A DNA stretch of 64,000 nt from contig JABBOT010000003.1 of NCBI GenBank assembly GCA_016165875.1, forward strand, positions 35,251,860 to 35,315,859. Reading direction: 5' to 3'. The position numbers and the translations under genes were made by a program. The DNA comes from Acanthopleura granulata (lineage: Eukaryota; Mollusca; Polyplacophora; Chitonida; Chitonidae). Under the pieces are notes generated by a model that was given only the letters and a program-made list of their open reading frames with translations, searched no databases and was not told the DNA's origin. Positions 1 through 10,699 of this stretch are shown here, piece after piece (the stretch's first letter is position 1; the number at the start of each line of letters is the position of its first letter).

Positions 1-551
1 GACGTACCGCATATAGGACAAGTATACCTCCGCAAAACAGGGCACGTTACTCTTCCTCTATAGTCCTTCAGAAGATGGGAACCATACACAGATAGAGTTT
101 CTCCGTTGTTCTTACAGAACACACACACCGTGTTTCTCATTGGGGTATCTTTGCTGGGCTGACCTCTTGCATCTGGGACAACACGCCTGGTGTAGACTTG
201 GGGAGAAGATCGCAATCTGACCTGGTAAAGATCAAACTCGTCCAGTTCCCTGTCCACGCCGTTTGTGAGGAAATCATCTCGCTCCGTGATGCGGATGTGG
301 TCTAGGGCGCTGAGCGGACTGCAAATGTCTTTGAAGAGCAATTGACGGAATTCGTCTTGGAGGGATGTCCATTGGTAGGTTTCTGTACTGGATGTGCGGC
401 TGGGCGAGTGGCTGGGAGTCGGACTGTGGTACGGAGAGGAGACAGACACGCTCTGATCACTCCAGTTATCTTCACAGTTAACCAAGCTCATGATTGAAGA
501 CAAGTCGAATAAATCCTCAATAAGGTAATCGTAGTTGTTGACAGATTCCAT
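1..551 (-). CDS. nanos: nanos copy A, type I (3' end outside window)
   Basis: RNA-binding translational repressor of the Nanos family, which classically acts with Pumilio and the CCR4-NOT deadenylase to silence mRNAs in germline and stem cells. Reading the minus strand from the ATG at 551, 183 codons are open to the window edge. The acidic and Ser/Pro-rich N-terminus is followed by the first CCHC finger (Cys143, Cys146, His159, Cys170 by alignment with copy B) and the first two Cys of the second finger (178, 181); the window then ends. The length up to that point equals copy B residue for residue, with no stop or frameshift. It lies head to head with copy B (ATG at 4693, plus strand). The start is supported by a TATA box about 80 bases upstream and by identical placement in B and C. 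Whether the last about 18 residues are intact cannot be seen. Confidence 0.93.
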   Translation of the reverse strand, partial: MESVNNYDYLIEDLFDLSSIMSLVNCEDNWSDQSVSVSSPYHSPTPSHSPSRTSSTETYQWTSLQDEFRQLLFKDICSPLSALDHIRITERDDFLTNGVDRELDEFDLYQVRLRSSPQVYTRRVVPDARGQPSKDTPMRNTVCVFCKNNGETLSVYGSHLLKDYRGRVTCPVLRRYTCPICGT

Positions 552-624
552 GTTTCTGTGTTGTAAGTATGGAGTGATATCTGTGAGGTAACTGAAGAAG
601 AATGTAGTCTCTGAACGGATAATC

Positions 625-670
625 GGAGTTTATATATTCTAATCTACACACGCTCTGAGGATTAGCGCCA
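625..670 (-). promoter_or_regulatory. Core promoter of nanos A: paired TAATCC/GATTAG sites and TATA box
   Basis: On the minus strand the order is GGCGCTAATCC (669-659), a GCGTG core, GATTAG (644-639) and TATATAAAC (near 636-628), about 80 bases before the ATG. The same arrangement occurs upstream of copies B and C, so it survived duplication. TAATCC is the known target of K50 homeodomains (Otx, Goosecoid, Bicoid class). Binding here is inference. Confidence 0.7.
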
Positions 671-1589
671 TTGTTCCGCGTTCTGGCCTCCATGGTTTGT
701 TTGTTTTTGCTAAAGCCAGATTGTATGAAGCCTGTTAAAGAAGTGTTGTAATAGCAACAAAGAAAAGATAAAAGAACTTTGCCGACAATTCTCACCTGAG
801 TTAATTGGGCAATCGGTGAGATACTCCTTAGAGTCTTCCTGGAAGTAAACAATACCTGAAAAAGCCCGCGGCGACATTTCAACCATGCATTATTCAATTC
901 AAAACTAGCCAAATTTGGGACTCATTTACTTACATTTAAATCCACTACCAAGTGCACTGCACTCATTTTTTCTTGGATCTGCTATCCCTTGAATATATCC
1001 GCGTTTGCAGTTGTGAAGAAAATACTAAGCAAAGAACAAGAATCTTAATAGAGCTAAATGTGAAATTTAGTATGAAGTCTCTTCTTTTCTGTACTGCTTT
1101 CTATGTATGTACATCACTCCACCGCCATTCGCTAGGTGTGTACAATAAAACATAAGTAAAGGAAACCCTAGTGCTGTCACTGGGGAGGAATTATTTTGTT
1201 CTTAATTGGATGATTAAATACAACCCAACAAGTTAACATGGTGGAGAAGAGAAGCCAATTATGAAAAGTTAAGCAAATCAATAGAACCTGTTTGTAGGTT
1301 GATAAAATAAACGCTGGATATGCATTATTGAAGTGGAAATAAGAAAAAAACTGCAAATTCATGGTGTGAATAAATAAATGAATGAACGACTGAAGCAATC
1401 AATCAATCGAATTTCATTCCTCTCAGACGTGCTATGAGACAGCACATATTTAACTATACCATAAAAGTGCAGAGATTTGCACAACAGTAGTAAAATAGAT
1501 TAGATATATAATTACGCTCATTTGCCGTTCATGCTTGTATTTTCGGTTACATGTACAAATACACACCCAACAGCCATAGTTTTAATAAA
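671..1589 (-). other. Conserved 5' flank of nanos A
   Basis: Non-coding. Inverted, it aligns with the flank of nanos C (about 16976-17950), for example in the blocks around 950-1160 and 17240-17480. At 770-870 it carries the block GTTTACTTCCAGGAAG plus GGTGAGAATTGTCGGC, also found upstream of B (4370-4450) and C (17780-17860). The open frame across 517-912 on the minus strand runs through this promoter and is not conserved as protein. Confidence 0.6.
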
Positions 1590-2100
1590 ACAGTGAAAAA
1601 AAAAATACGTCCACACAGTCACTCTTTGAAGATAAAACCCTAGATTTATCTTCTGGGTTCCCGTGCAGTACTGCTTTATTTCCAGTCGGTTTTTGTTGAG
1701 GACACTCAGTGGGTGGTCGAAATAATGACAAAGGAACGTAAATGGTTTTCCTGGCAGATAACACCATAGTTGACCACCTCATTATTAGGTGATAAGTGAG
1801 GCACTCCCTAAGACCTTTTTGTAGGTAAACACTGGGTATACGTGTACCCGGGAGAGAGAGAACTACACTTTGGCGGTAAACAGTGAACAGTTTCGATGTT
1901 TTCTTCAGACATTTTTTCGAAGAAAATTTTCTTCAGAATCAGTGATTTAAATTCTCAGTAGCAGTACTTTTATTTATGGTGTAATACTCAGAAATAAAGA
2001 ATGGGCGTTCCAGTTTATCTGAATTATGATGTCAACTGAAGAAAATTTTCCCACATTCGCACACCAGCCGTCAGCCATAATGGGCTCTCCGGGCCAATAA
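1590..2100 (+). repeat. Copy of the nanos-flank repeat arm plus spacer
   Basis: The arm (1590-1860) reads in the same sense as those at 14600-14830 and 16010-16390 and inverted relative to 2985-3390 and 16640-16975. Shared words include GAGGACACT, TAATGACAAA and AGGTAAACACTGGG. The adjacent spacer (1870-2100) is the inverse of 16430-16640. Probably a non-autonomous foldback element carried along in the nanos duplications. Confidence 0.6.
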
Positions 2101-2984
2101 TCGGAAGCTTCCAAATCAACGCATAACAATGTCCTGTGTCGCAAGCAATGGTGTGTAAACATTTGTCTAAATCACCGCACAAAATATTGTAATAAATACT
2201 TGGCATCAAGGAGTGAAATAATACAATTTGGTATAGAGGCCGTTTCAAGAAAACAATTTCTAGAATTAACTTGGGCGTCTTAACAGGCACACGCATACTA
2301 GTCTTCACCATGATGTATGTAATTAAGATCAATTTCTATAATCACAAGAAGGGTTTACTTTATTAAAACGGTCAAGTTCTGAAGTACAAATCCCTTTTTA
2401 CGTTAAGCGAAGATTTCAGATACATATATAACACATAATTACGTTCCACAGTCTGATTAATTGCATTGTTCTTATTCTGCCTTTCCCTCCCCCTGGAAAA
2501 AAGGAACGAGTAACGTAATTACTTATATGAATTTACTGATTATGATTATTGCAAGCACGTTATGATATCATGCATTTTCACTATCAGGAAAGACATCAGG
2601 AAGAATCGACAAACTTGTTGAAAACGAATAAGTGGTAAAGACTTCATTTTGCAACGAACAACCCTGTTTTCACCTTTTGGGGGAATAATCATGATACCTG
2701 TATTGAACAAGCATATGATTATATGATGGTATTACTGGAAGCTCGGGCAATAAACAGTATATGTACATTTCTATTGTGATAGAGCACAATACACACAATA
2801 CTCGTATTGATATCAGATAATCGTAGTTTGTGCATGTGAATCCGCTGAGGCAGTTCTTGGACAACGGCGTTATTGTTACACCGATGGGTTTTGAATCAAT
2901 GTTAATGTCTATAACCAGTTTCCATCGAGGATGTTATATCAAGGTGTTGGGATGACAACAAACTTACGGATATGTTTTATCTGT
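2101..2984. other. Intergenic, nothing recognised
   Basis: AT-rich sequence between the head-to-head nanos A and nanos B cassettes. No coding exon, RNA gene or clear repeat was seen. Confidence 0.4.
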
Positions 2985-3390
2985 GAGACAAAACAAATTG
3001 GCCTCGATTCTCACCTTGGTTAATTAAACGATATACAAAAGGCCTAGTGTTTACTAACATGAAGACCTCATGCAGGGAGCATCTCAATCATTTCCTAATC
3101 ATGAGCTGGTCAGCTAATTCTCTTTATTTCCCTGGAAAACCTTCATTCATCTTTTGTCATTATCTCTAACACCTCGTCAGTGCACGCAATAGAAAGCCAC
3201 TTGAGAGGAAAACAGTCCACGAGGGCCTGGGGTGAAGCTAGGGTTTATGCCTGAAAGGGTGGGGGATGGAGTTTACTTTTAAAATGGATTTATTAAAGGT
3301 TGCCTGTAACATGTGTTGGCGAATGTTTTATTTGGAAATTACATTAAAACTCAGCGTCACGTTCGACATTCGTATACCACGCGTCAGTAA
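2985..3390 (-). repeat. Inverted copy of the nanos-flank repeat arm
   Basis: Its reverse complement aligns along its whole length with 16010-16415: both contain AATTTCCAAATAAAACAT, CACTGACGAGGTG, GACAAAAGA and an end with GTGAGAATC. It lies about 1.3 kb upstream of nanos B, the position that the arm at 16640-16975 takes upstream of nanos C. Confidence 0.65.
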
Positions 3391-4570
3391 ATTCCTAAGT
3401 TTACAAACCTTTAGCTCCTAAGTTTTCTCTATAGTTCGCCCAAGTGTAAATAACTTTCTGTGACACTTTTTTAGACATTCCTGTTATACCAGATGTAATC
3501 CGAAAAAGTTGTCTAACATTTTTGTCTAGTGACGTGGAACAGCAGCACTTTTCTTAACTTCAGCGACAAATCGGGTAGAACTCGAAACGCCCCTATTACC
3601 AACGAAATCTTTAAGAAATAATACATGGTATATTAATTTGTAATAAACCTGGTATAACATGTCACAGTTTCAATGATGGAGAAATGATATTCTAGATATT
3701 CTAGATCTGGCCTCCAATCCGTGTTTCAGAGTCGTAGTGTGCGAATATACAGGTCTGTTATATTGTCATCTAAGGACTGATATATCAGCGTTTAATTTAT
3801 TACATAACATGCATATGTTTTTCTTTACTTGTTTATCCCTTGATCTGAAGTGTTGTTTGATGCCACAACCTGCATGAGGTTTTCATTCATAGGATGATGG
3901 AATTATCTTTGCTGGTGGAGATAGGGCACCGGAGCAAACTTTTGGCAAGCAACTTGTAAACTAATTTACGTGTGGCCTGTGTCATATTGATGTTCTCTAA
4001 GAACTGAATTATGCCACTGATAACCAAGGAAAACGGAAAATAGGATCTTGAACAGTTCCTGAGCAACGATTGTATTCCATAAAAGATACATAAACAGGAA
4101 TTCGAGGCTTTCTAGTATTAAAACTCACGTGAAAATGACTCTGTATTCAAAATGTTTATGATTTTACGAAAAGTTGTTCACTAAATTCTCTCCAGTTTAT
4201 CATTACAAAAAATACATTGCAGAAATATTTAACCCGCAGAAAATGTTTAGAGCATGGTATCAGAGATTAGATATACATGTATCTAAGTCTAAAAGTGTTA
4301 TGAACTTTCATGTGCACAGTATTTGGATTAAGCAAATCACACTGAGCATCCTGCAGGTATTGGTTGTGAACTCAATGTTTACTTCAGGAAGGCCCCAAAG
4401 AACGCCTCACTCATTACCTAATTACCTCAGGTGAGAATTGTCGGCAAAGTTGTTTCATGTTACACGAAAATATGACCTCTTTTTTGTTGCCATTTCAACA
4501 CTTCTTAACATACTCCATACAAACCGGCTTTAGCATAAACAAACAGGCTTTAGAAGCCAGAGGGCGGAAC
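3391..4570 (+). other. 5' flank of nanos B
   Basis: Non-coding. The part from about 4140 to 4450 aligns with 17600-17860 upstream of nanos C, including the run TTAGATATACA and the block TGTTTACTTCAGGAAG followed by CAGGTGAGAATTGTCGGC. The rest shows nothing recognisable. Confidence 0.5.
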
Positions 4571-4573
4571 AAT

Positions 4574-4614
4574 GGCGCTAATCCTCAGAGCGTGTGTAGA
4601 TTAGAATATATAAA
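4574..4614 (+). promoter_or_regulatory. Core promoter of nanos B
   Basis: GGCGCTAATCC (4574-4584), GCGTG, GATTAG (4599-4604) and TATATAAA (about 4607-4614), ending about 80 bases before the ATG. The transcription start is expected near 4640. Matches nanos A and C; the TAATCC and GATTA halves are inverted relative to each other. Confidence 0.7.
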
Positions 4615-4692
4615 CTAAATTTTATCCACTCAGAGGCTACATTCTTCTACAGATGTCTCACAGATATCACTCCATACTTACTACACATTAAC

Positions 4693-5298
4693 ATGGGCTC
4701 TGTCAACAACTACGATTACCTTATTGAGGACTTCCTCGATTTGTCCTCAATCCTGAACTTGGTTAACTGTGAAGATAACTGGAGTGAACAAAGTGGGTTA
4801 GTCTCCTCCCCGTACCACAGTCCGACTCCCAGCTACTCCTCCAGCCGCACATCCAGTGCAGAAACCTTTCCCTGGACATCCCTCCAAGACGAGTTCCTTC
4901 AGTTGCTCTTCAAAGACATTTGCAGTCCGCTCAACGCCCTAGACCACATCCGCATCACGGAGCGAGACGATTTCCTCACAAACGGCGTGGACAGGGAACT
5001 GGACGAGTTTGATCTTTACCAGGTCAGACTCCGATCCTCTCCCCAAGTCTACACCAGGCGTGTTGTCCCAGATACACGAGGTGAGCCCAGCAAGTATGTC
5101 CCAATGAGAAACACGGTGTGTGTGTTCTGTAAGAACAACGGAGAAACTCTATCTGTGTATGGTTCTCATCTTCTGAAGGATTCAAACGGAAGGGTGACGT
5201 GCCCTGTTTTGCGGAGGTATACTTGTCCTATATGCGGTACGTCTGGAGACACAGCCCATACCGTGAGATACTGTCCCCTGAACAACAAGTCCTTGTAA
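4693..5298 (+). CDS. nanos: nanos copy B, type I, intact (201 aa)
   Basis: Nanos-family RNA-binding translational repressor, expected to act in cytoplasmic silencing of maternal or germline mRNAs with Pumilio and CCR4-NOT. One uninterrupted exon. Zinc finger 1 uses Cys143, Cys146, His159, Cys170 and finger 2 uses Cys178, Cys181, His189, Cys194, the exact Nanos spacing C-x2-C-x12-H-x10-C-x7-C-x2-C-x7-H-x4-C. The protein ends seven residues after the last Cys, as is normal for the family. Residues 7-24 ([18 protein letters not shown]) resemble the NOT1-interacting motif at the N-terminus of vertebrate Nanos (inference). Residues 38-58 are Ser/Pro-rich. It is the only demonstrably intact type I copy here, since A is truncated by the window and C is broken. 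AATAAA at 5693 is a likely poly(A) signal. Confidence 0.95.
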   Translation: MGSVNNYDYLIEDFLDLSSILNLVNCEDNWSEQSGLVSSPYHSPTPSYSSSRTSSAETFPWTSLQDEFLQLLFKDICSPLNALDHIRITERDDFLTNGVDRELDEFDLYQVRLRSSPQVYTRRVVPDTRGEPSKYVPMRNTVCVFCKNNGETLSVYGSHLLKDSNGRVTCPVLRRYTCPICGTSGDTAHTVRYCPLNNKSL

Positions 5299-5700
5299 GA
5301 GACAATATCAATGGAAACATCGTGGAGTGCACTAATCTGTTCAGGAGAAAGGCTGACGTAAAGAATTTTGTTTCTCTTGCTTATTTTGATTCTAAGGCAT
5401 TAAAGAACATAAAGAGCATATATTTTATACTGACTGACTGAACTCCCCGCTTGATGATGTCTATGCATGATATGTTATATAGCGTGTAGGGAATGAAAGA
5501 GAAACATTTTTTGTGTGAATTTTTTGTGGTTGTCAGTTGGTTAACACTTTTTAAGGACATATTTACTGATTTGAATATATCTGACAAATATGTAAATCAG
5601 ACGTTGTATTGCATGCCTTTGTCTATCTGCTCTTCGATATTACTTTTTTTGCATGCTGTTCAGTTGCCTGTAACACAGTTCGCTTGCATACAAATAAATA
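5299..5700 (+). other. nanos B 3' UTR with poly(A) signal
   Basis: Sequence after the stop aligns with that after pseudogene C (GGAAACATCGTGGAGTGCA at about 5311-5330 and 18669-18690), so the UTR was duplicated too. AATAAA at 5693-5698 corresponds to AATAAA at 19055-19060 downstream of C. Confidence 0.5.
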
Positions 5701-6004
5701 CTGTTCGTTGTAAATGCTTTCGCGTAAGATTGATTCGTGTCTGTTTACTGTACCATATACAAGTCAACAGAAGGAAGTATGCAGTGGAAATATTGCTTTG
5801 TTTATCTGATTGTTGTAGTGCGGTGTGACAACGGGACCGAGTGTGTCCTAGCCAGGGTATCTGGAATACTGAGGGTGCAAAAATTGTAAAATCTGCAAAA
5901 TACACATTCCCGCAATCAAAACAAACAAAGGGGCAATACTCTGTCTCTGTATTATTCCTCAGCATCAAAGAATGGCCAAAATCTTTCTTGATATGAAAGT
6001 GAAA

Positions 6005-6425
6005 TGCAGAGTATGTACTGTGTTCAGGTCTCCAAACAGGTTGAACAATATTATGTTCATTTCGGTTATGTAATTTTTTTCTAACAACTACTACTACAGT
6101 GCAAACGGGCGTTTTACCCTGCTCAGTCGACTGACATTAAAGCGCAGCCATTCTGTGTGGGCTGTGACGTAACTGGTGGAACACGCTTGTCACCCGAGAC
6201 TGTAGTAATTGCTGGGGTTGTGTTTGTAAGTTAAGTGTGTACGTAAATTTAAAACACGAAATGATCAAGAATCTTACACCGCCACAACACAGTGGTTTGA
6301 AAATACTTTGCAGTGTTGTACCTGTTATAATTTAGACATATAGCATTAAAACAGTTTGCTGTCTCTATGTTATTGCATATTACAGTGACAGGCAACTCGG
6401 GACATTTACATCACAGCTAGCTCTT
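6005..6425 (+). repeat. Dispersed repeat, partner of 57370-57790
   Basis: Clear colinear similarity over about 400 bp with 57370-57790: ACAATATTATGTT, TTTTTTTCTAACA, AGTCGACT, GGGCTGTGA, GAAATGATCAAGA and CGCCACAACACA occur in the same order in both. No coding capacity. Probably a non-autonomous transposable element; class unknown. Confidence 0.65.
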
Positions 6426-7520
6426 GGATTAATCAATTTCTCATGAGTTTACAGGCATGGGCGCCTTCAGATCTAGAGTCGGCAGTACAATACACCACAC
6501 TTCAAAAGATAATTCAGCAACGAATTTATATAATTTATATTTTTCAAACCGGTTTTAACATTCAAGAGATTAATTTTATTATCTTTTTACTGAACAGTAC
6601 CTCAGTCATGAGCCGCTCTTTAATTTAAGGTGATGCATTCGGTTAGCTTTTGTGGTAATGGTTATACAGGATCGGTAGTTAAATTTTCTGATTTCAAATA
6701 CGTGTCAAGCAAAAAATAGTGATGTGTACTCATAGAGATGATTTACAACCAGTTGCATGAATCAAAAAATGTATTTTTCAAAATCTGATAGATAGACCAT
6801 AGTAGTGTAGATATTAAGTCTCCATCGTTGTTAAGTTTCTTTTGTGAAGTTGGCTTTTGCATCTATACATTGTTAAAAGCCTCGTCCCAGAGAACGTTGA
6901 CATTACAGTATGATGTGGTGCACGAACCACTAACATGCACAGCACACGTGCCTTCCATTTTAGAAATGGGTAAGCGAATAAATAAAAACTGATTTAGGTC
7001 GCCGAAGATCTCGACGCATATGACAAATAACATAGAAAGAACTGGAACCCAACAAAAAATCACTGGTCCTCCCTTTAAACAACTTCCAGATAAGTCAAGT
7101 TTCAACTCAGAACAAGGTTTACTAGGAAACTAGATCGTTATTCTACTTATTCTGTGTAAAAATGCAAAGGGCTGTGTAATGACTTCATTCATTGAGGTCC
7201 CACGTTCGAATATAACTTTTATCGGACAGATTTTACGTGAGAAGTTTTATCAATTACATGGGCATTCGTGATGACCGTCTTCATATTAGAAGAAATATTC
7301 TTCAACAGACCAATCGTTGAAATAAATAAACATGTCTTTTTGTGGTACAAGATTGAACATACGTTAACCGAATTAAACCATGTCGTGTTTGCTGACATAC
7401 TAGCCAGAACTATAGATCTTTTTGACAAATTTAAGAAAAAACACTCATGTACAAATTGGTGATAAATACTGATGTTTATTAGAACTGTACAAACAGTAAC
7501 AAAAATACGAAGAATGTTGT
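6426..7520. other. Intergenic, nothing recognised
   Basis: AT-rich sequence downstream of F1 on its strand. Short open frames (for example 6863-7105 minus and 7268-7462 plus) show no family resemblance and no duplicate in unit 2. Confidence 0.4.
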
Positions 7521-7589
7521 ATCAGTGTAAAAGTTTGTCACTTCTGGTGTTCTTATTTCCTGTCCATCAACATATCCTGTAAATCGCGA

Positions 7590-8505
7590 TCAAGGAATAA
7601 CATCATGTGCAGGAATGCTCTCCTCTGAAAGTCCGTCGTCGATTTCACAGCCGTCCGGAATCCTCGCCCATGTTAAACAGGGAGAAGTCAGAATCTGATA
7701 CCAGGTCTCCAGGGAACAGGCTTTCCATGAAGAATCCAGAGGTTTCCAGCAAACTTCGCTCACTAGGTGGTGACAAATCCTCGAATCCAAAATGCAATGA
7801 GTCCTCCAGTGTATTCCCCCGTCATAAGTATCTTAGCAATTAGGGAAGATTTAATCCACTGGATGAAAACGACGTGAATTTGTATGAATTTTTATTATCT
7901 GTTATTGGAAGAACGTAATCATTGGCTACTGGAAGAAATCTTATATATACACTCGGGACACGGCGTGACGCCATGGAGCCATTTAAATAATTGTATGAGA
8001 TAATGAAGAATTCAGAGAATAAAAACTCGACAGACTCATATATCATACTGATATTTCTACAATACAAACTGATAACTTTTCAAATTCATGTAATATACAG
8101 ACATCCATGTGGCTGTGTGGTTCATTTATGTATCTATAGAAACCAAGGACATTCTCTTCCCTGGCAACTGTTATATTAATCCCAGGTATTGTAAAAACCT
8201 TATTGCCATGATATTGGTTGAAAATGTATCAATATTGCAATAACCAACAATCAATTAAATATATATTCATATTATGCAATGGACCACGTACTTATGAGAT
8301 CTAATAGTTCTGCCTGGTCATTTCCGCTCATTAATAGGTCAGAACTAATCATTTCTTGAATCTCACTGAAGAGGTCAGAGGTGAGATAACTTTGTGGGTC
8401 AAACATCAAGGTTGGTTCCCAATAATGTGAGGGCTCGTCTAGTCCCGGATAATCCAAAGAGTACTCCATACTCGTGTCTACCGTCAGAGGTGTGAAATAA
8501 TCCAT
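7590..8505 (-). pseudogene. F1: frame-shifted copy of the two-exon acidic gene F
   Basis: Not a family I recognise. Exon 1 (8505-8292, 71 codons plus 1 base) starts MDYFTPLTVDTSM and is intact and highly similar to F2; 18 extra bases precede its GTACGT donor. Exon 2 (about 7831-7590) aligns with F2 exon 2 but has a 1-base deletion near its start (GGGGG where F2 has AAAGAG), a 3-base deletion and a 2-base deletion before GCEID. The losses sum to a multiple of three, so spliced sequence stays open (about 152 codons) with some 65 codons read in a different frame from F2. The acceptor is also weaker (GCTAAG against F2 TTACAG). I read this as decay in progress, but a rewritten functional protein is not excluded. 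Confidence 0.6.
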
Positions 8506-8509
8506 AGTC

Positions 8510-8830
8510 AGCAATAAATGCCAAGATGAAGGTAGCCGTTTGTGAAATTGTTATGTTGTTTGAAAAAAATATTTTGGTTCGTGACTTCTGTGTATTAGGT
8601 CAATAGTTTATATTAATAGATAACGATTTCTCTGATCAAACCACCTGTACTGTTCTCTGTCACTCATTGGTTCAGTCTTCACGTCAATCAGGTGTAATGT
8701 TGAGTTTAGCTTGAGGTCTCACTGGGTGTTCTAGGGTGTCAATTCCATCCAATCTTTCCGCACACAACTCCACCCTTAGATCCAAAGTTACCTTGTTCTG
8801 TCACGTAAATCCTTTCCTTAATTCTGAATT
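8510..8830 (-). other. 5' flank of F1, duplicated with F2
   Basis: Aligns with 21475-21800 upstream of F2 (shared GTGGGTGTTCTAGGGTGT-like block and CTCTGATCAAACCAC). Presumed promoter region; no clear TATA box seen. Confidence 0.4.
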
Positions 8831-8942
8831 CAAACGTTACCAAATGAAAAAAAGAAAAAGAAACAAGGACTTGTGCACTAAATGCACTTGAGGATGTATC
8901 CTATTTTTGGCCGACCGCCTTTCTTGACAGAATATTAGACAA

Positions 8943-8944
<2 letters not shown>

Positions 8945-8988
<44 letters not shown>
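8945..8988. repeat. (TA)n microsatellite
   Basis: About 22 uninterrupted TA dinucleotides, visible directly. Confidence 0.95.
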
Positions 8989-8990
<2 letters not shown>

Positions 8991-10535
8991 AAATTACTTT
9001 ATTCGACACCAAATTGTTAATAATGTTATGCCTTTTTAAGATTAATTACAAACAATAAGTTGTTAAATTTATTTCAAAATTAAACCAGTTCATCGAGTGT
9101 ACATATGTTGTATTTCCTTGTGATGGAACTCTGTAGTGATCACGCCACATATCGTGCAAGTTTGACAGCTGTTTTCCGAATACAATATCTTGCATTGCGG
9201 GCGTAAATAAATCACAAGCTATGTTTACGTGCAAATTTACCTTCGCCTTCATCAACATTTCGGTCAAGTGCCAACAGTTACTTTTGTAACACTGTCATAG
9301 TGCTGCATCATTGAAATTCATGTATCCTGAATATATCGGACACGTCACCAAACCTGGTATACTGACAAGTGGCCCCAAAGTACTTTACCTATCATCTTAT
9401 ATAATAACAATAGTCGGAAAATTATTTTAAAAACAAGAACAAGTTTTCCCTTTTTATTTTGCATCTTTAAGAGACAAGTTGTTGGTAGTTGCGAAATAAT
9501 ACGCTAAACTCCCCCTTACTCCCCACCTTTCCGCCATTCCCCGGGCCCATTCCAGGGAGGTACAACCAGAGGCGGAAGTTCACCTATGTTGACCATACGT
9601 CTCTAAAGACACCTGATTCAGAGTTCATGCATCGGCTAATTGCCAGGTTAATTAGTCAGTGCTGTTTACACAGGGACTTTGTTAAGAACTATGGCACTGA
9701 TAACAGAGAGTTACAAAAAATCCTGCTTTCAACTTATCTGAGATGACAATAACAGATGATACCAAAGTTGATGTTTCTCCAAGTTGTTTTTTTTTTCTTT
9801 CATCATTAACGTCGTGTTCATTTCGGTGTCTCATAAGTAAATATAAATAATAAAAAAAAACAACAAGACAAAAGTTTTGATGACTAAGACATAACTCTCA
9901 TAGAGTTTGAAATTTTATCAATCCATCATCTCCTCTTGTGCCATTTCTTTCTCTGCTTTTTCATGTATTTCTATTCTAAATTTTTATCCGTTTTTATCCT
10001 TTAATACTGTGTTTTCAGGCCTTGAGGAACGTTATTAAACTGGTACATCAAACCGAAGAACGTGTAAAGAACGTCGCATTGGTGTGATTGGGTATCAAAA
10101 TACACTGTGCTTACTTGTGTTCAGGGGTTGATTCCCTTGTTAATTTATTACCTGGGATGAGTTACTCGACATTCGTTTTCGACGTTATATATCTAGTATT
10201 AAGACCTCGTAGATGAAACAACACAACAAACAAGCTGATAAGATGAAGTTACAAAAACAACTTCTGAAAACCACATATCAGACAAATTTCCGAGGCTTTC
10301 TGTATGTATCAGTTCAATAGTATACACAAAGTGCTTTTTTTTTCTTTTTAGTTTATTGTTTCTTGGCATTCCCATAGCCCATCATCACAAGAGGAACTTT
10401 ATGCTTATAAATCACTACACAAGTAAGAGAACTGCTGTTTAAGCGCCTGGTCAATCCTTGTCTATAGATCAGTTGTTATACAAGCATCACGTGATATACG
10501 GCAGAGAAATCCAAAATAAACACTTTTGTGTGACA
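8989..10535. other. Intergenic; weakly matches unit 2
   Basis: Patches align with unit 2, such as TTTCCTTGTGATG (9112 and 22085), and 10385-10535 with 22770-22930. The open frame at 9489-9746 is not conserved there. No gene seen. Confidence 0.4.
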
Positions 10536-10537
10536 CC

Positions 10538-10576
10538 CTGGCGCTAATCCCCCGGGCGTGGGAGGATTAGGATACA
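10538..10576 (+). promoter_or_regulatory. Conserved TAATCC ... GGATTAG element, unit 1
   Basis: GGCGCTAATCCCCC followed by GGCGTGGG and GGATTAGGATAC. Nearly identical at 22934-22970, while flanking DNA has diverged. It is a variant of the nanos A/B/C promoter element, but no TATA box follows. It sits about 2.1 kb upstream of type II nanos in both units. A GTAAGT donor-like site at 10682 would permit a 5' UTR exon here. Enhancer or upstream promoter is inference. Confidence 0.5.
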
Positions 10577-10699
10577 CAATCTAGGGAGATCCACCCCAAT
10601 CACACCCCACAAGCACAAAGAAACTGACTATTTAGATTATCATATTCCCCGAAACGGAGTAGGCACACACTTCACTTCACTGTAAGTACTTATCTTCAA

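Noticed and set aside
517..912. 131-codon open frame on the minus strand upstream of nanos A
   Set aside because: It runs through the conserved TATA box and TAATCC element and overlaps the nanos A start in another frame. The equivalent region of B and C is not open in that frame.
9489..9746. 85-codon open frame starting Pro-rich
   Set aside because: Not preserved in the duplicate unit and without a recognisable domain.
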